Source of the DNA: an uncultured Pelagibacteraceae bacterium
Lineage (GTDB): Bacteria > Pseudomonadota > Alphaproteobacteria > Pelagibacterales > Pelagibacteraceae
Reading direction: 5' to 3'
Length of the DNA: 64,000 bases
Assembly (NCBI GenBank): GCA_902604785.1
Contig: CACLAC010000001.1
Span: 158,239-222,238 of the forward strand
This document shows, piece after piece, positions 51,554 to 62,323 of the stretch. The notes under the pieces are model-generated. The model had not been told where the DNA came from. It saw only the letters and a program-made list of their open reading frames with translations, and searched no databases. The position numbers were made by a program, and so were the translations under genes. How positions within the stretch are numbered: position 1 is the first letter of the stretch; each line of letters starts with the position of its first letter.

Positions 51554-53746
51554 TTTTTTTATCAATCTATTAAAATGTAACAATGGCTCAGTATATCCTG
51601 AAGGTTGATACTTTCCATGAAAAACTAAATCACATGCTGCTTTGAAAGCTATTGATTTTTCAAAGTTTCCAGCCATTGGTTGATAAGGATCCTGATCTTT
51701 CATGCCACGATCTTTTAAATTTTGAAAATCAACCACTCTAGCCATTTTCTTCATAATTTCTAAAACTTGTTTTTTGCTACATATACCGTGATGAAGCCAA
51801 TTAGCTATATGTTGACTACTTATTCTACATGTAGCCCTGTCTTCCATCAAACCTATACCATTTATATCAGGAACTTTTGAGCATCCTACAGATTGATCAA
51901 TCCACCTAACAACGTAACCTAAAATACCTTGAGCATTATTTTTTAATTCTTTCTCAATTTCATCTTTAGACCAATCTTTTTTGGTCTCCACAGGAATTTT
52001 AAAAAGATCATCCAATTTAGTTGGTTTTCTATTTTTTAATTTTTGATGAACTGAAAATACATTTACAGCATGATAATGCAAAGCATGTATCGCTGCTGCT
52101 GTTGGTGAAGGTACCCATGCACAGTTAGCACCCGACATTGGATGAGAGATTTTTTGTTCCATCATCTCTTTTAACAAATCTGGCATTGCCCACATTCCTT
52201 TTCCAATTTGTGCTTTTCCAGAAAAGCCACAAGCCAATCCTACATCAACATTATTATTTTCATATGCCCCAATCCATTTTGAGGATTTCATATCCCCTTT
52301 CTTTATCATTGGACCAATTTCCATAGAGGTATGTATTTCATCGCCTGTTCTATCAAGAAAACCTGTATTGATAAAAAATACTCTTTTTCTTAAAACCCTA
52401 ATACATTCTTTAAGATTAATAGTTGTTCTTCTTTCCTCATCCATAATTCCACATAGAATTTGATTTTTTTTGAGTTTTAAAACCTTCTCAACTTTTTCAA
52501 AAATTTTATTTGTAAATGAACATTCTTCAGGCCCATGCATTTTTGGTTTAACAATATAAATTGAGTTAGTTCTAGAATTTCCTTTTCTTTTAAAATCATG
52601 AAGACATGCTGCAGATGTAACAAAAGCGTCTAAAATTCCTTCCGGACATTCTGATCCATCTTTTAGAAGAATTGCTGGATTTGTCATTAGGTGTCCAACA
52701 TTTCTGTTAAGCAACAAAGATCTTCCATGTAATTTAAATTTTTTACCTTTTAGAGATAGATATTCTCTATCCGAATTTAATTTTCTTATTATAGTTTTAT
52801 TATTTTTCCGGAATTTTGAGGTTAAGTCTCCTTTCATTAAAGAAAGCCAATTTCTATAACCTAAAACTTTATCTTCAGCATCTACTGCAGCTACGCTATC
52901 TTCATGATCACATATTGTAGATATTGCTGACTCTACAAAGATATCATGTATTTTAAGTGGATCTTGATTTCCATCAGGGTTATTCACTTCTAAATTACCT
53001 TTTTGATCAAATAAAATATCTAAGTGTAAATTATTGTTTACAAAAAGTAGTGAAAATATTTTACCTTTTTGTTTCCTAAATCCTATAAATTGTTTAGAGT
53101 TTTTTAGTTTAATACTTAGTTCTCCATTTTTAATATTAGGAATTTTTTTTATATTTTTCCAACTTTGATTTTTAAGTGGGATATAATTATCTAAAAGTTC
53201 TCTTGCGTAATCAATAACTTTTCCTCCTCTTATTGGATTATATGTTTTACCTTTTAATGCTCCTTTTGTTTCTGGAATAATATTGGCTCCATATAGACTA
53301 TCATAAAGACTTACCCATCTTGCATTTGCTGCATTTAATAAAAATCTTGCATTAGAAACTGGACATACTAATTGGGGACCACATATACTAGAAATTTCTT
53401 TATCAACATTTTTTGTTTGTATTTTAAAATTCGGTCCATTTTTTTTTAAATAATTTATCTTTTTTAAGAAATTTTTATAATCATTTAAATTTATTTTTTT
53501 CCCCCTTTTTTCTAAATAATATGTATCAACTGATTTTTGAATTTTTTCTCTAATGTCAATAAGCTCCTTATTTTTTTTGGCTAATTCATGTACAGATATA
53601 TTAAATCCTTTCCAAAAATGATTTTTAGAGATTTTTGTTCCTGGCAATAATTCTTTATTTATAAATGAGAAAAGCACTTGAGATACAGATAAATCAAGTA
53701 TTTTGACAAATTTTTCTTTTTTATTCATATTTATTTTTTTTATCAT
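51545..53746 (-). CDS. glcB: Malate synthase G GlcB
   Basis: Condenses glyoxylate with acetyl-CoA to malate, used for glyoxylate and glycolate assimilation. The 733-aa length is typical of isoform G. Motifs are KMHGPEECSFTNKIF (about 400–414), GIMDEERRTT with catalytic-region Arg/Glu near 435–444, and the end region MEDRATCRISSQHIANWLHHG with the catalytic Asp near 639. A Met at residue 7 (base 53728) is an equally good start. Only about 34 bp separates it from divergent accA, leaving no room for a long leader riboswitch. Confidence 0.95.
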   Translation of the reverse strand: MIKKINMNKKEKFVKILDLSVSQVLFSFINKELLPGTKISKNHFWKGFNISVHELAKKNKELIDIREKIQKSVDTYYLEKRGKKINLNDYKNFLKKINYLKKNGPNFKIQTKNVDKEISSICGPQLVCPVSNARFLLNAANARWVSLYDSLYGANIIPETKGALKGKTYNPIRGGKVIDYARELLDNYIPLKNQSWKNIKKIPNIKNGELSIKLKNSKQFIGFRKQKGKIFSLLFVNNNLHLDILFDQKGNLEVNNPDGNQDPLKIHDIFVESAISTICDHEDSVAAVDAEDKVLGYRNWLSLMKGDLTSKFRKNNKTIIRKLNSDREYLSLKGKKFKLHGRSLLLNRNVGHLMTNPAILLKDGSECPEGILDAFVTSAACLHDFKRKGNSRTNSIYIVKPKMHGPEECSFTNKIFEKVEKVLKLKKNQILCGIMDEERRTTINLKECIRVLRKRVFFINTGFLDRTGDEIHTSMEIGPMIKKGDMKSSKWIGAYENNNVDVGLACGFSGKAQIGKGMWAMPDLLKEMMEQKISHPMSGANCAWVPSPTAAAIHALHYHAVNVFSVHQKLKNRKPTKLDDLFKIPVETKKDWSKDEIEKELKNNAQGILGYVVRWIDQSVGCSKVPDINGIGLMEDRATCRISSQHIANWLHHGICSKKQVLEIMKKMARVVDFQNLKDRGMKDQDPYQPMAGNFEKSIAFKAACDLVFHGKYQPSGYTEPLLHFNRLIKKSI

Positions 53747-53780
53747 TTTATTGCCTATTTTTAGTTTATAAAGACTTAAT

Positions 53781-54872
53781 ATGAAAAATTATCTAAATTT
53801 TGAAACCGAGGTAAAAAACCTTGAAAAAGAATTAGAAAAATTAAAAGACCCATATAATCAAGAAGGCTTATCAGAAGTTGATACAAAAAATATATCTAAA
53901 ATTCAAAATGAATTAGACGAAAAACTTAAAGATATTTATTCTAATCTAGACCCCTGGCAAACAGCACTAGTTGCAAGACACGAAGATAGACCAAGGGCAA
54001 AATTTTTTATTGATCATTTATTTCAAGATTTTATCCCACTTTCAGGTGATAGATTTTACGGAGAGGATAAATCTGTGATTGCAGGATTTGGCAAGTTTAA
54101 CAACAATTCAATTTTAGTTATAGGTCAAGAAAAAGGTGACGATTTAGAGTCAAGAATTGAAAGGAATTTTGGAATGATGAGACCAGAAGGATATAGAAAA
54201 TCAATCAGACTAATGAAGCTCGCTGATAAATTTAGAATTCCAATAATATCTTTTATAGATACTCCTGGAGCCTATCCGGGTGTTGGTGCAGAAGAAAGAG
54301 GTCAGGCCCAGGCAATTGCAAAGTCTATAGAATGCTGTATGGAATTATCTGTACCCACAATATCAATAATTATAGGAGAGGGTGGATCAGGTGGTGCCAT
54401 AGCTTTAGCTTCTTCAAATAAAGTTTTAATGTTTCAAAATGCAATTTATTCAGTAATTTCGCCAGAAGGATGTGCAACAATTCTTTGGAGAGACCCTAAA
54501 AAAACTTTAGAAGCATCAAAAGCAATGAAGCTTTCCTCAAAAGATCTTTTAAATCTTAATATCATTGATGAGGTTATACCAGAACCAATTGGAGGTGCTC
54601 ATAGAGATAAAGATTTAATTTTAGATAATGTTAGAGATTCGGTTAAAAAAAATTTAGAATTTTTTAAAACAATGAATAAAGATGAAATTATAAATCATAG
54701 AAAAAACAAATTTTTATCAATTGGAAGAAGCAAGGGATTTTCCACTCAAAGTGAACCAGAGAAGCTATCAATGCAAAAAGGCGTTCTAGATAAATTAATT
54801 AAAGATAAAAAAATTATTTATATTTCTATCGCAATAATTTTGTTTATATCGCTAATAATTATTGTATTATAA
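53781..54872 (+). CDS. accA: Acetyl-CoA carboxylase carboxyltransferase subunit alpha AccA with C-terminal membrane helix
   Basis: Partner of AccD. The carboxyltransferase domain spans about residues 1–320: the coiled-coil start, RHEDRPRAKFFIDHLFQDF near 66–84, the glycine-rich IIGEGGSGGAIALASS and the SPEGCATILWRD motif. Unlike typical AccA of about 320 aa, this protein has 363 residues. It ends in a clear hydrophobic helix (about 343–363, IIYISIAIILFISLIIIVL) preceded by lysines. The gene overlaps convergent secA by 6 bp. Confidence 0.93.
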   Translation: MKNYLNFETEVKNLEKELEKLKDPYNQEGLSEVDTKNISKIQNELDEKLKDIYSNLDPWQTALVARHEDRPRAKFFIDHLFQDFIPLSGDRFYGEDKSVIAGFGKFNNNSILVIGQEKGDDLESRIERNFGMMRPEGYRKSIRLMKLADKFRIPIISFIDTPGAYPGVGAEERGQAQAIAKSIECCMELSVPTISIIIGEGGSGGAIALASSNKVLMFQNAIYSVISPEGCATILWRDPKKTLEASKAMKLSSKDLLNLNIIDEVIPEPIGGAHRDKDLILDNVRDSVKKNLEFFKTMNKDEIINHRKNKFLSIGRSKGFSTQSEPEKLSMQKGVLDKLIKDKKIIYISIAIILFISLIIIVL

Positions 54873-57392
54873 AGCCCCATGACAATGTTTGTATTTTTTT
54901 CCTGAGTTGCAAGGGCAAGGCTCGTTCCTTCCAATTTTTTTTGATGATAATTGGTCAAACTTTTCATTTCGTTTTTCTTTAAAATTATCTTTGTCTTCAG
55001 AACTCTCCACTACTTTTATATTTATTAAAAAAGTAATTAAATTATACTTAAGTTTATTTAATAAATTTTCAAATAAAGCAAAAGCTTCTTTTTTGTATTC
55101 AACTAAAGGATCTCTTTGTCCAAAAGATCTTAATCCAATAACTTGTCTAAGTTGTTCTAGATATTGTATATGCATCTTCCAGTTTTGATCAAGTACTTGC
55201 AAAAAAATTCTTTTTTCAATTTCCTCTGCCTCATCTTTACCAAGTAGTTTTATTCTTTCATTTCTTTTTTCTATAAATTTATCATTTATTAATTTTTTAA
55301 AATCCTCATCTTTTGCATTTATTATGTTTTTAGTTTCAACTTCATTAAAAGATTTTCCAAATACAGAATTGAATTGATTTGAAAATTCATTAGAATTTGG
55401 TTTTGCCAGATATTTAGATTTAGTTTTATTTAAATCATCAATAATTCCATTTAGAAACTCATCTAAAATTTCATTTATATTTTTATTATTAATAACACTA
55501 TTTCTTTGACCAAATATTACTTGTCTTTGATCATTTAATACATTGTCGAATTTTAATAATGTTTTTCTGATGTCAAAATTTCTAGCTTCAACTTTTTGTT
55601 GTGCTCTTTCCAGAGCTTTATTTATCCAAGGATGATCTATACTTTCACCATCTTTTAATCCAAGTTTTTCAAGAATATTATTCATAGACTCACTTCCAAA
55701 AATTCTCATTAAATCATCTTCAAGACTTACAAAAAATATTGAATTACCTTCGTCACCTTGTCTTCCAGATCTCCCTCGTGCTTGATTATCTACTCTTCTG
55801 CTTTCCATTCTTTCTGTACCTATTACAAACAATCCTCCAATTTTTTTTATTTCTTCTTTTTGACTTTGATCTTGACCACCTAATTTTATATCAACCCCTC
55901 TCCCTGAAATACTTGTGGTTATAATTATAGATTTTTTTCTTCCAGCATTTTCTATTATTTCAGCTTCTTTCTCATGATTTTTTGCATTAAGCACTATGTG
56001 CTTTATAGATTTTTCTTCTAATAACTTCGAATAATGTTCTGATTTATTAATACTTGCAGTAAAAACAAGAAGTGGCTGTCCCAAATTATTGCATTCAACT
56101 ATTTTATTAACAATTGCTTCATCTTTTTCTTTTAAAGTTCTGAATATTTGATCATTCCAATCTTTTCTTATCATTTTTTTATTTGTTGGAATAGATACTA
56201 CTTGAAGATTATATATTTCAAAAAATTCTTGTGATTCAGTTTGGGCAGTTCCAGTACACCCTGAAAGTTTTGAATATAGTTTAAAAAAATTTTGGTAGGT
56301 TATTGAAGCAAGTGTTTGATTTTCTGCATTTACAGTCAATTTTTCTTTTGCTTCTAAACTTTGATGCAATCCGTCTCCAAATCTTCTTCCTTGTAATTGC
56401 CTTCCAGTTTGCTCATCAATTATTATAATCTGATCGTCTTTTACAATGTAATCTCTTCCATTTTGAAAAAGATGATTAGCTCTCAATGCTTGATTGACAT
56501 GATGAACTAAATGTAAATTTTCAGGATCATAAAAATTATTATTTTTTAAAATTCCAGCAGTTGAAAAAATTTTTTCTATATTATCTATACCTTTGTTAGT
56601 TAGTAAAATATTTTTATCTTTTTCATCTATTTCAAAATCACTAGAATTTAAGTTTTTAACTAATTTATCTATCGCAATGTATTGGCTCGTTTTATCTTCT
56701 GCTGCACCAGAAATTATTAAAGGTGTTCTTGCTTCATCTATTAGACAAGAGTCAATTTCATCAACAATTGCATAATTGTGTTTTCTTTGGACCATATCCT
56801 TTTCAGAAAATTTCATATTGTCTCTTAGGTAATCAAAACCTAATTCACTATTTGTTGCGTATGTTATGTCTTTGGAATAATTATTTTTCCTTTCCTCGTC
56901 GGTTTGGCTAGTATCAATATAACCACACTCCAAGCCTAGAAAACTATAAATTTTTCCCATATTTTGACTATCCCTTTTTGCAAGATAATCATTGACGGTT
57001 ACTATATGTACTCCTTTTTTTTCAAGAGCATTTAAGTAAGCTGAAAGTACGATAGTTAAAGTTTTACCTTCACCAGTTTTCATTTCTGCAATTTTATTTT
57101 CATGGAGCGCAATCCCGCCAATTAATTGAACATCAAAATGCCTTTCATTGTTTATTCTTTTTGAAGCCTCCCTAACTAATGCAAAGGCTTCAGGCAAAAT
57201 ATCATTAAGTTTATTTCCATTTTTTAATCTTTCAATGAATTCATTTGTTTTTTTTGGAAATTCTTCTTCATTTAATTTTTCTATATCTTTTTCTAAAAGA
57301 TTTATATTTTTTACTATTTTTTGAATACGATCTAACTCTTTTTGATTGCTTCCCTTAATTATTTTTGAAATTAGGTTTAGTGGATTAAACAT
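54867..57392 (-). CDS. secA: Preprotein translocase ATPase SecA
   Basis: Motor of the Sec pathway, 841 aa. Walker A MKTGEGKT near 98–105, Walker B VDEIDSCLIDEARTPLI near 206–222, the GRGVDIKLGG helicase motif and QARGRSGRQGDEG are all clear. The C-terminal Zn motif NEPCPCNSGKKYKHC is present at 824–838. Divergent from argJ. Confidence 0.97.
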   Translation of the reverse strand: MFNPLNLISKIIKGSNQKELDRIQKIVKNINLLEKDIEKLNEEEFPKKTNEFIERLKNGNKLNDILPEAFALVREASKRINNERHFDVQLIGGIALHENKIAEMKTGEGKTLTIVLSAYLNALEKKGVHIVTVNDYLAKRDSQNMGKIYSFLGLECGYIDTSQTDEERKNNYSKDITYATNSELGFDYLRDNMKFSEKDMVQRKHNYAIVDEIDSCLIDEARTPLIISGAAEDKTSQYIAIDKLVKNLNSSDFEIDEKDKNILLTNKGIDNIEKIFSTAGILKNNNFYDPENLHLVHHVNQALRANHLFQNGRDYIVKDDQIIIIDEQTGRQLQGRRFGDGLHQSLEAKEKLTVNAENQTLASITYQNFFKLYSKLSGCTGTAQTESQEFFEIYNLQVVSIPTNKKMIRKDWNDQIFRTLKEKDEAIVNKIVECNNLGQPLLVFTASINKSEHYSKLLEEKSIKHIVLNAKNHEKEAEIIENAGRKKSIIITTSISGRGVDIKLGGQDQSQKEEIKKIGGLFVIGTERMESRRVDNQARGRSGRQGDEGNSIFFVSLEDDLMRIFGSESMNNILEKLGLKDGESIDHPWINKALERAQQKVEARNFDIRKTLLKFDNVLNDQRQVIFGQRNSVINNKNINEILDEFLNGIIDDLNKTKSKYLAKPNSNEFSNQFNSVFGKSFNEVETKNIINAKDEDFKKLINDKFIEKRNERIKLLGKDEAEEIEKRIFLQVLDQNWKMHIQYLEQLRQVIGLRSFGQRDPLVEYKKEAFALFENLLNKLKYNLITFLINIKVVESSEDKDNFKEKRNEKFDQLSSKKIGRNEPCPCNSGKKYKHCHGAL

Positions 57393-57447
57393 TTTGATGT
57401 ATTAATTATTATGATTATATAGTAATTATTTTGTTAATTTAAATATC

Positions 57448-58749
57448 ATGGTTTTTAACATAAACAACTTTTTTGATGATAGAAATAAAAAGTCAAAAAT
57501 AGCTGATTTTCAAGATTTAGATCATATAGATGGAGTTTCTATTTCAACAGTTAGTGCCAATTTATATGAACAGAAAAGAGATGATTTAGTTTTATTTTAT
57601 TTTAGAAATGGGGCTAGTCATGCTTCAGTTTATACCCAGTCAAAGATAATATCAGAGAATATAAAATGGAATAAAAAAATTAAATCTAAAAAATTAAGCG
57701 CTTTACTGATCAATACTAGAAATGCAAATACTTTAACTGGATTAAATGGTTTTATCGCCATTAAAGAACTTGCTAAAGAATTATCAAATACTTTAACTGA
57801 AAAACAAAAGTTGGATGAAGAATTTCCTAAGGAAATTAAATCAAATGAAATATTATTTGCATGTACTGGAACCATAGGAGAAAAATTTCCTTTAGATAAA
57901 ATTAAAAATACAATTCCAAAATTAATTGACAATATTAAATATACACAAAGCAAATTAATCTGGATGAAAGCAGCTATGGGAATTATTACCACAGATACAA
58001 AACCAAAACTTGCAATGACAGAATGCAAAATTGGCTCTACAAAAATAAAAATCTATGGAATTGCTAAAGGATCAGGAATGATTTATCCAAATATGGCAAC
58101 AACACTTGGTTTTGTTTTTACAGATGCAAACCTGTCTTGCTCAATTTTACAAAAAATTCTTAATGAAAGTATAAAAACAACATTTAATGCTATCTCATGT
58201 GATGGGGACACTAGCACTAATGATATGGTTTCAATTTTTTCAACTAATGAGGCAAATAATACAATTATAAAAGATTTTAAAGACTTAAGATTAAAAAATT
58301 TTCGTCAAGCTTTAAAAGATGTTCTTCTAAATTTAGCTAAAAGAGTTGCTGGAGATGGAGAAGGTGCTTCAAAATTTATTTCTATAAAATGTAAAAATGC
58401 AAAAACAGAAGAAGATGCAAAAAATGTATGTTTTTCCATTGCCAACTCCCCACTTGTTAAAACTGCAATTGCAGGCGAGGATCCTAACTGGGGACGAATT
58501 GCAATGGCAATAGGAAAAAGCAATGCAAAGATTGATGTAAAAAAGTTATCAATTGATTTAGGGCCTTTTAAAATTTTAGTTAATGGAAATCTATTGAAAG
58601 ACTACAATGAAAAATTATTAGAAGATTATATGCAAAATGAATTAATAGATATTATTGTAGATATTGGTTTAGGAAAAAAAGACTTTACCGCATATACAAT
58701 GGATTTAACAAAAAAATATATAGAAATTAATGCAGATTATAGATCTTGA
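57448..58749 (+). CDS. argJ: Glutamate N-acetyltransferase / amino-acid acetyltransferase ArgJ
   Basis: Recycles the acetyl group in arginine synthesis by moving it from acetylornithine to glutamate. The 433-aa precursor self-cleaves at a Thr within NMATTLGF (T217), giving alpha and beta chains. Other family blocks (CTGTIGEKFP, GDTSTNDMVS and GEDPNWGRIAMA) are intact. With ArgB, ArgD and ArgF it supports a cyclic pathway. Confidence 0.93.
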   Translation: MVFNINNFFDDRNKKSKIADFQDLDHIDGVSISTVSANLYEQKRDDLVLFYFRNGASHASVYTQSKIISENIKWNKKIKSKKLSALLINTRNANTLTGLNGFIAIKELAKELSNTLTEKQKLDEEFPKEIKSNEILFACTGTIGEKFPLDKIKNTIPKLIDNIKYTQSKLIWMKAAMGIITTDTKPKLAMTECKIGSTKIKIYGIAKGSGMIYPNMATTLGFVFTDANLSCSILQKILNESIKTTFNAISCDGDTSTNDMVSIFSTNEANNTIIKDFKDLRLKNFRQALKDVLLNLAKRVAGDGEGASKFISIKCKNAKTEEDAKNVCFSIANSPLVKTAIAGEDPNWGRIAMAIGKSNAKIDVKKLSIDLGPFKILVNGNLLKDYNEKLLEDYMQNELIDIIVDIGLGKKDFTAYTMDLTKKYIEINADYRS

Positions 58750-58786
58750 AAAAATTAAATTTTATATAATTCAATAATATATTATT

Positions 58787-59212
58787 ATGATTAAGTATTG
58801 CTTAAAATGTAAAAATTGTTCACTGGAATTTGAAAGCTGGTTTAGTTCCTCAAAAGAATTTGACCGTCTAAAAAAAATAAATCATTTAAAGTGTCAAAAT
58901 TGTAATTCTATAAGAATAGAAAAATCATTAATGTCTCCAAATTTAACTAATACAAAAAAGAAAACATATGAACATAATGTTAGAAAAATTAAAGAAGTAA
59001 AAAATAAACTTAAAAATTATCAAAAATTTATCAAAGAAAACTTTGAATTTGTGGGTGATAATTTTGCATATGAAGCTAGATCAATTCATTACGATAAAAA
59101 AAAAGAAAAAAAAGGAATTTATGGACAAGCATCAGAGCAGGAAGTAAAGGAATTGAAAAATGAAGGAATAGAAACAGAGATAGTCCCTTGGATTAATGAC
59201 AAAGAAAATTAA
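58787..59212 (+). CDS. DUF1178-family protein
   Basis: A 141-aa protein with an N-terminal zinc-ribbon-like part (CLKCKNC at 5–11 and a second CQNC near 40–43) and a helical, basic C-terminal half that includes FEFVGDNFAYEARSIHY. This matches DUF1178, a conserved alpha/betaproteobacterial family of unknown function. It ends overlapping ubiG by 4 bp convergently. Confidence 0.85.
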   Translation: MIKYCLKCKNCSLEFESWFSSSKEFDRLKKINHLKCQNCNSIRIEKSLMSPNLTNTKKKTYEHNVRKIKEVKNKLKNYQKFIKENFEFVGDNFAYEARSIHYDKKKEKKGIYGQASEQEVKELKNEGIETEIVPWINDKEN

Positions 59213-59937
59213 TATTTTTTGAATTTAGCAATATAGTTTACAGATTTATCTATAGAAACATTCCATCTATCTAATATTGGGTTAAAACTTATTCCATCAA
59301 CACCTTTTAAGTTTAGAGAATTTTTTTTACATATTGCAATAAGCTCAGTGGGATTAATAAATTTATTCCAGTCATGCGTCCCAATTGGCAACCATTTTAA
59401 AATATATTCGGCACCAATTATTGCAAAAAGATAAGATTTTAATGTTTTATTTAAAGTTGCAATAAACATTATTCCTGATTTTTTTAAAAATTTTGTACTT
59501 TGATTTATAAAAATATCTACATTTTCTACATGCTCTACTATTTCCATATTTAAAATTACGTCATATTTTTTATTAGGTTTAAATTTTTCAGGAGAAAAGT
59601 TGTAATATTTTATATGTAAATTGCTTTTTTTTAAGTGATGTTTTGCAATTTCTATATTTCTTCTTACTGGGTCTATTCCAGTAACATTTGCCCCAAGTCT
59701 TGCCATTGGTTCTGATAACAACCCCCCTCCACATCCTATATCTAATATATTTAATCCATCTAGGGGTTTTTTTTTATTTTTAAGATTAAAATCTTTAATC
59801 AAATTATCTTTTATATATTTTATTCTAATCGGGTTAAATTTATGCAAAGGCTTGAATTTACCAGTTGGATTCCACCAATCTTCAGCAATTTTTGAAAATT
59901 TTTCTATTTCTTTTTTATCTAATGTGTTATTTTTCAT
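59209..59937 (-). CDS. ubiG: Ubiquinone biosynthesis O-methyltransferase UbiG
   Basis: SAM-dependent methyltransferase acting twice in ubiquinone synthesis. The 242-aa protein has the SAM motif ILDIGCGGGLLSEPMARLGANVTGIDP near 66–92, followed by NMEIVEHVENVD and the C-terminal THDWNKFINP segment typical of UbiG/Coq3. It is divergent from lysC. Confidence 0.93.
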   Translation of the reverse strand: MKNNTLDKKEIEKFSKIAEDWWNPTGKFKPLHKFNPIRIKYIKDNLIKDFNLKNKKKPLDGLNILDIGCGGGLLSEPMARLGANVTGIDPVRRNIEIAKHHLKKSNLHIKYYNFSPEKFKPNKKYDVILNMEIVEHVENVDIFINQSTKFLKKSGIMFIATLNKTLKSYLFAIIGAEYILKWLPIGTHDWNKFINPTELIAICKKNSLNLKGVDGISFNPILDRWNVSIDKSVNYIAKFKKY

Positions 59938-60004
59938 TCTAAGTTGACTTTATAATCAAGATGTATTTTATCAATATATATTAATTTATTAAAAATTTAA
60001 TTTA

Positions 60005-61219
60005 ATGAAAATTGTAGTTTTAAAATTTGGAGGAACATCAGTAGGTACGATTGATAGAATCAAAAAAGTGGCTAATTTAATAACCAATTATGCAAAAAAA
60101 AAATATAAGTTAATTGTTGTTTCTTCAGCAATGAGTGGGGTTACAAATGATTTGGTAATTAAATCAAAAAATATAAGTAATAATTTTTCTGATTCAGAAT
60201 ATGATGCACTGGTTTCCTCAGGTGAACAAGTGGCCTGCTCATTAATAGCAGGAAGATTAATTCACAAAGGTTATAAATCTCGATCATGGATGGGTTGGCA
60301 GGTTCCTATTATAACTGATAATAAGCATAAATACGCAAAAATTAATCAAATTTATAAAACCAAAATAATTAAATATTTAAAATCTGGAGGAATACCAATA
60401 ATTGCTGGTTTTCAAGGAGTAAATGCAGAAGGAAGAGTTACTACAATAGGAAGAGGCGGATCTGACGCAAGCGCAATAATGTTAGCAAAATTTTTTAAAG
60501 CAGAAAGGTGTATAATTTATACTGATGTAGAAGGAGTCTATACTACTGATCCAAAAAAATTAAAAAAAGCTAAAAAAATAAGAGTAATATCCTATGAAGA
60601 GATGCTGGAAATGGCATCATTAGGCGCAAAAGTAATGCAGCCTGTATCTATTCAAGATGCAAGGTTAAGTAGAATAGATGTTGAGGTTAAGTCATCTTTC
60701 AAAAATAAACCTGGAACCTTAATTACAAAGAGAAAAAATATAATTAATCGTAATATTATTACTGGAATTTCTTCTACCCAAAATGATGCTAAAGTTACCT
60801 TGGTAGGCGTAAAAGATAGACCAGGAGTTGCAGCTTCAATATTTAAACCTCTTTCTGAAAGTTCAATAAATGTTGATATGGTTGTTCAAAATATATCAGC
60901 AAATGGAAAAGAAACCGATTTAACTTTTACAATTAAAAATGAAGATTTGCGCAAAACAAGAAGAATAACTAATTCAAATAAAAAAATTAAATTTAAAAAA
61001 TTATTATTTGATAAAAATGTGTCAAAGGTTTCAATAATAGGAGTTGGAATGATAACAACGCCGGGAGTAACTTACAGAATGTTCCAGGCTTTGGCTAAGC
61101 ATAAAATTAATATTCAAGTTATTTCTACTTCAGAAATAAAAATATCAGTTTTGATAAATAAAATAAATATTAATAAAGCAATTGACGCACTTCACAAAGA
61201 ATTTAAATTAGAGGTATAA
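60005..61219 (+). CDS. lysC: Aspartate kinase LysC
   Basis: First step of the aspartate family (lysine, threonine, methionine). The 404-aa protein has KFGGTSVG (7–14), the amino-acid kinase domain with TTIGRGGSDASA near 146–157, and two C-terminal ACT domains from about 258 for feedback. ispG follows after 3 bp. Confidence 0.95.
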   Translation: MKIVVLKFGGTSVGTIDRIKKVANLITNYAKKKYKLIVVSSAMSGVTNDLVIKSKNISNNFSDSEYDALVSSGEQVACSLIAGRLIHKGYKSRSWMGWQVPIITDNKHKYAKINQIYKTKIIKYLKSGGIPIIAGFQGVNAEGRVTTIGRGGSDASAIMLAKFFKAERCIIYTDVEGVYTTDPKKLKKAKKIRVISYEEMLEMASLGAKVMQPVSIQDARLSRIDVEVKSSFKNKPGTLITKRKNIINRNIITGISSTQNDAKVTLVGVKDRPGVAASIFKPLSESSINVDMVVQNISANGKETDLTFTIKNEDLRKTRRITNSNKKIKFKKLLFDKNVSKVSIIGVGMITTPGVTYRMFQALAKHKINIQVISTSEIKISVLINKININKAIDALHKEFKLEV

Positions 61220-61222
61220 AAA

Positions 61223-62323
61223 ATGAGTATTAGACCTTTTAGAGATATTAAAAGAAAAATAACAAAAGAGATAAATGTCGGTGAAGTAAAAATTGGAGGA
61301 AAAAATCCAATTAGCGTACAATCAATGACCAATACTATTACTAAAGATGTAAAAAAAACAATAAATCAAATAAATCAAATTTCAGAAGCAGGTGCAGATA
61401 TCGTCAGAGTATCTTGTCCCGATGAAGACTCCACAAAAGCATTAAAAGAAATAATTAAACATGTTTCAGTACCAATAGTTGCTGATATTCATTTTCACTA
61501 TAAAAGAGCAATTGAAGCTGCAGAAAATGGAGCAAAATGTTTAAGAATAAATCCTGGGAATATTGGTGATAAAAAGAAAATAAAAGAAGTAATTAATTCT
61601 GCAAAGGATAATAATTGTTCAATAAGAATTGGTGTTAACGCAGGATCTTTAGAAAGAGATATACTTGAAAAATATAAAGAACCATGTCCCGAAGCATTAG
61701 TAGAAAGTGCTTTAAGAAATATTAGCATAATTGAGAATGAAGATTTTTTTAATTTTAAAGTAAGCGTTAAATCTTCTGATGTATTTTTGTCTATTGCTGC
61801 GTATAAACAATTGTCGTTAAAAACTAATTATCCATTGCACCTTGGCATTACTGAAGCAGGAAGTTTTTTACCAGGTAGCATTAAATCTTCTATAGGATTT
61901 GGCACATTATTACTTGATGGTATTGGAGACACAATTAGAGTTTCTCTATCCGATGACCCGATAGAAGAAGTAAAAGTTGGAAATGAAATTTTAAAATCAC
62001 TAAATCTTAGAAATCGTGGGGTAAAAATAATTTCATGCCCTTCTTGTGCAAGACAAGCATTTCAAGTTATAGACACAGTAAAAGTATTAGAAGAAAAGCT
62101 ATCACATATTAAAACACCAATAACATTATCAATTATTGGATGTGTAGTTAATGGTCCAGGTGAAGCGTCACAAACTGATATTGGTATTACAGGAGGAGGT
62201 AAAGGAAGCAATATGCTTTACCTAAAAGGAATAGAGACAGAAAAAATAGCTACTGAAAGTATTATTTCTAAAGTCGTAAACTTAGTTGAAAAAAAAGCCG
62301 AGGAAATTGAAAAAAATAACTAA
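61223..62323 (+). CDS. ispG: 4-hydroxy-3-methylbut-2-enyl diphosphate synthase IspG (GcpE)
   Basis: Penultimate step of the MEP isoprenoid pathway. The 366-aa protein has a TIM barrel ([21 protein letters not shown]) and an Fe–S domain whose ligands are visible: C272 and C275 (SCPSC), C307 ([10 protein letters not shown]) and E314. The stop overlaps the prfA ATG by one base. Confidence 0.96.
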   Translation: MSIRPFRDIKRKITKEINVGEVKIGGKNPISVQSMTNTITKDVKKTINQINQISEAGADIVRVSCPDEDSTKALKEIIKHVSVPIVADIHFHYKRAIEAAENGAKCLRINPGNIGDKKKIKEVINSAKDNNCSIRIGVNAGSLERDILEKYKEPCPEALVESALRNISIIENEDFFNFKVSVKSSDVFLSIAAYKQLSLKTNYPLHLGITEAGSFLPGSIKSSIGFGTLLLDGIGDTIRVSLSDDPIEEVKVGNEILKSLNLRNRGVKIISCPSCARQAFQVIDTVKVLEEKLSHIKTPITLSIIGCVVNGPGEASQTDIGITGGGKGSNMLYLKGIETEKIATESIISKVVNLVEKKAEEIEKNN

